Of a DNA stretch of 64,000 nucleotides, positions 63,241 through 64,000 are shown piece by piece. Positions within the stretch are counted from its first letter, which is position 1, and every line of letters starts with the position of its first letter. The stretch covers positions 112,055,190-112,119,189 of the forward strand of contig CM048553.1 in assembly GCA_026413225.1 (NCBI GenBank). The letters are read 5' to 3'. This DNA is from Otis tarda (lineage: Eukaryota > Chordata > Aves > Otidiformes > Otididae). A program made the position numbers and the translations under genes. The notes below the pieces were generated by a model. It was given only the letters and a program-made list of their open reading frames with translations. It was not told where the DNA came from and did no database searches.

Positions 63241-64000
63241 ATCATAGAATCATAGAATGGTTAGGGCTGGAAGGGACCTTCAAAGGTCATCTAGTCCAAC
63301 CCCCCTGCAAGGAGCAGGGACATCCCTGACTAGATCAGGTTGCTCACAGCCTCATCCAACCTGGCCTTGAACGTTTCCTGGGATGAGGCATCCACCACCT
63401 CTCTGGGAAACCTGGGACAGTGTTCTACAACTCTCATTGTAAAAAATTTTTTCCTAATATCCAATCTAAATCTACCTCCCTCTGTTTTAAAACCATTACC
63501 CCTCATCCTATCACAACAGGCCCTACTGAAGAGTCTCTCCTCATCTTTCTTGTAGGCCCCCTTGAGGTACTAGAAGACTGCTATAAGGTCTCCCTGGAGC
63601 CTTCTCTTCTCCAGGCTGAACAGCACCAACTCTCTCAGCCTGTCCTCATAAGAGAGGTGCTCCAGCTATCCGATCATCTTTGTGGCCCTCCTCTGCACCT
63701 TCTCCAGCTGGTCCATGTCCTTCTTATGTTGGGAGCTCCAGAACTGGACACAGTACTCCAGGTGGGGTCTCACCAGGGCAGAGTAGAGGGGCAGAATCAC
63801 ATCCCTCGACCTGCTGGCAACGCTCCTCTTGATGCAGCCCAGGATGCGGTTGGCCTTCTGGGCCGCAAGGGCGCATTGCCTGCTCATGGTGAGCTTCTCG
63901 TCCACCAGCACTCCCAAATCCTTCTCCTCAGGGCTGCTCTCAATCCATTCCCCGCCCAGCCTGTATTTGTGCCTGGGATTGCCACGACCCAGGTGCAGGA
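63241..64000 (-). repeat. Young CR1 LINE, continuing past the window edge
   Basis: The left end reads atcatagaatcatagaatgg, then gctggaagggacc, the reverse complement of a CR1 3' end. The copy runs to the last base of the window, so its 5' end is not seen. Minus-strand translation from the right edge gives the C-terminal ORF2 blocks [30 protein letters not shown] and QRRATKMI. A stop follows QRRATKMIG at about 63666-63668, where the consensus continues, so the copy is dead. It closely matches the copy at 15288-16117 and shares its subfamily words. Confidence 0.95.

Noticed and set aside
1-64000. CRISPR array, tRNA, rRNA or bacterial-type operon
   Set aside because: No regularly spaced repeats, no cloverleaf or rRNA words, and no closely packed genes were seen. 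The repeats identify vertebrate nuclear DNA.

Overview
The window looks like avian nuclear DNA: AT-rich, almost without coding sequence, and scattered with CR1 LINE fragments whose 3' ends carry the attctatgat repeat, together with ERVL-type solo LTRs of kinds common in birds. Species or chromosome cannot be fixed from the sequence. The young CR1 copies and LTRs fit a bird, probably outside the fowl lineage, but that lineage guess is inference. No complete host gene, tRNA, rRNA or CRISPR array was recognised. The window is best read as intergenic or long-intron DNA.

Layout. 1-10.7 kb: unique AT-rich DNA with one old, decayed CR1 (1650-3018, + strand) and a short CR1 tail (4833-4900). 10.7-19.2 kb: two closely related solo LTRs in the same (minus) orientation, 6.2 kb apart, each with its own perfect 5-bp target duplication. 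A younger CR1 (15288-16117) lies between them. 19.2-39.4 kb: mostly unique DNA with an ancient amniote-type CR1 (29860-30400), a few simple repeats, and stretches that resemble conserved non-coding DNA. 39.4-50.1 kb: two CR1 3' ends (39466-39578 and 49812-50094) and one weak candidate terminal exon near 45443-45669. 50.1-64 kb: unique DNA, an old CR1 tail (about 56125-56262), a third ERVL-type LTR (58906-59382), and a young CR1 running off the right edge (63241-64000).

The genes do not work together as a system, because no gene could be assigned with confidence. I looked for an undescribed system and did not find one. The observations most worth following are the paired solo LTRs, the modular relationship between the LTR types (shared 3' end, different rest), a possible coding exon behind a strong pyrimidine tract, a 254-codon open frame at 13.1-13.9 kb, and several candidate conserved regulatory blocks rich in homeodomain-like AT motifs.
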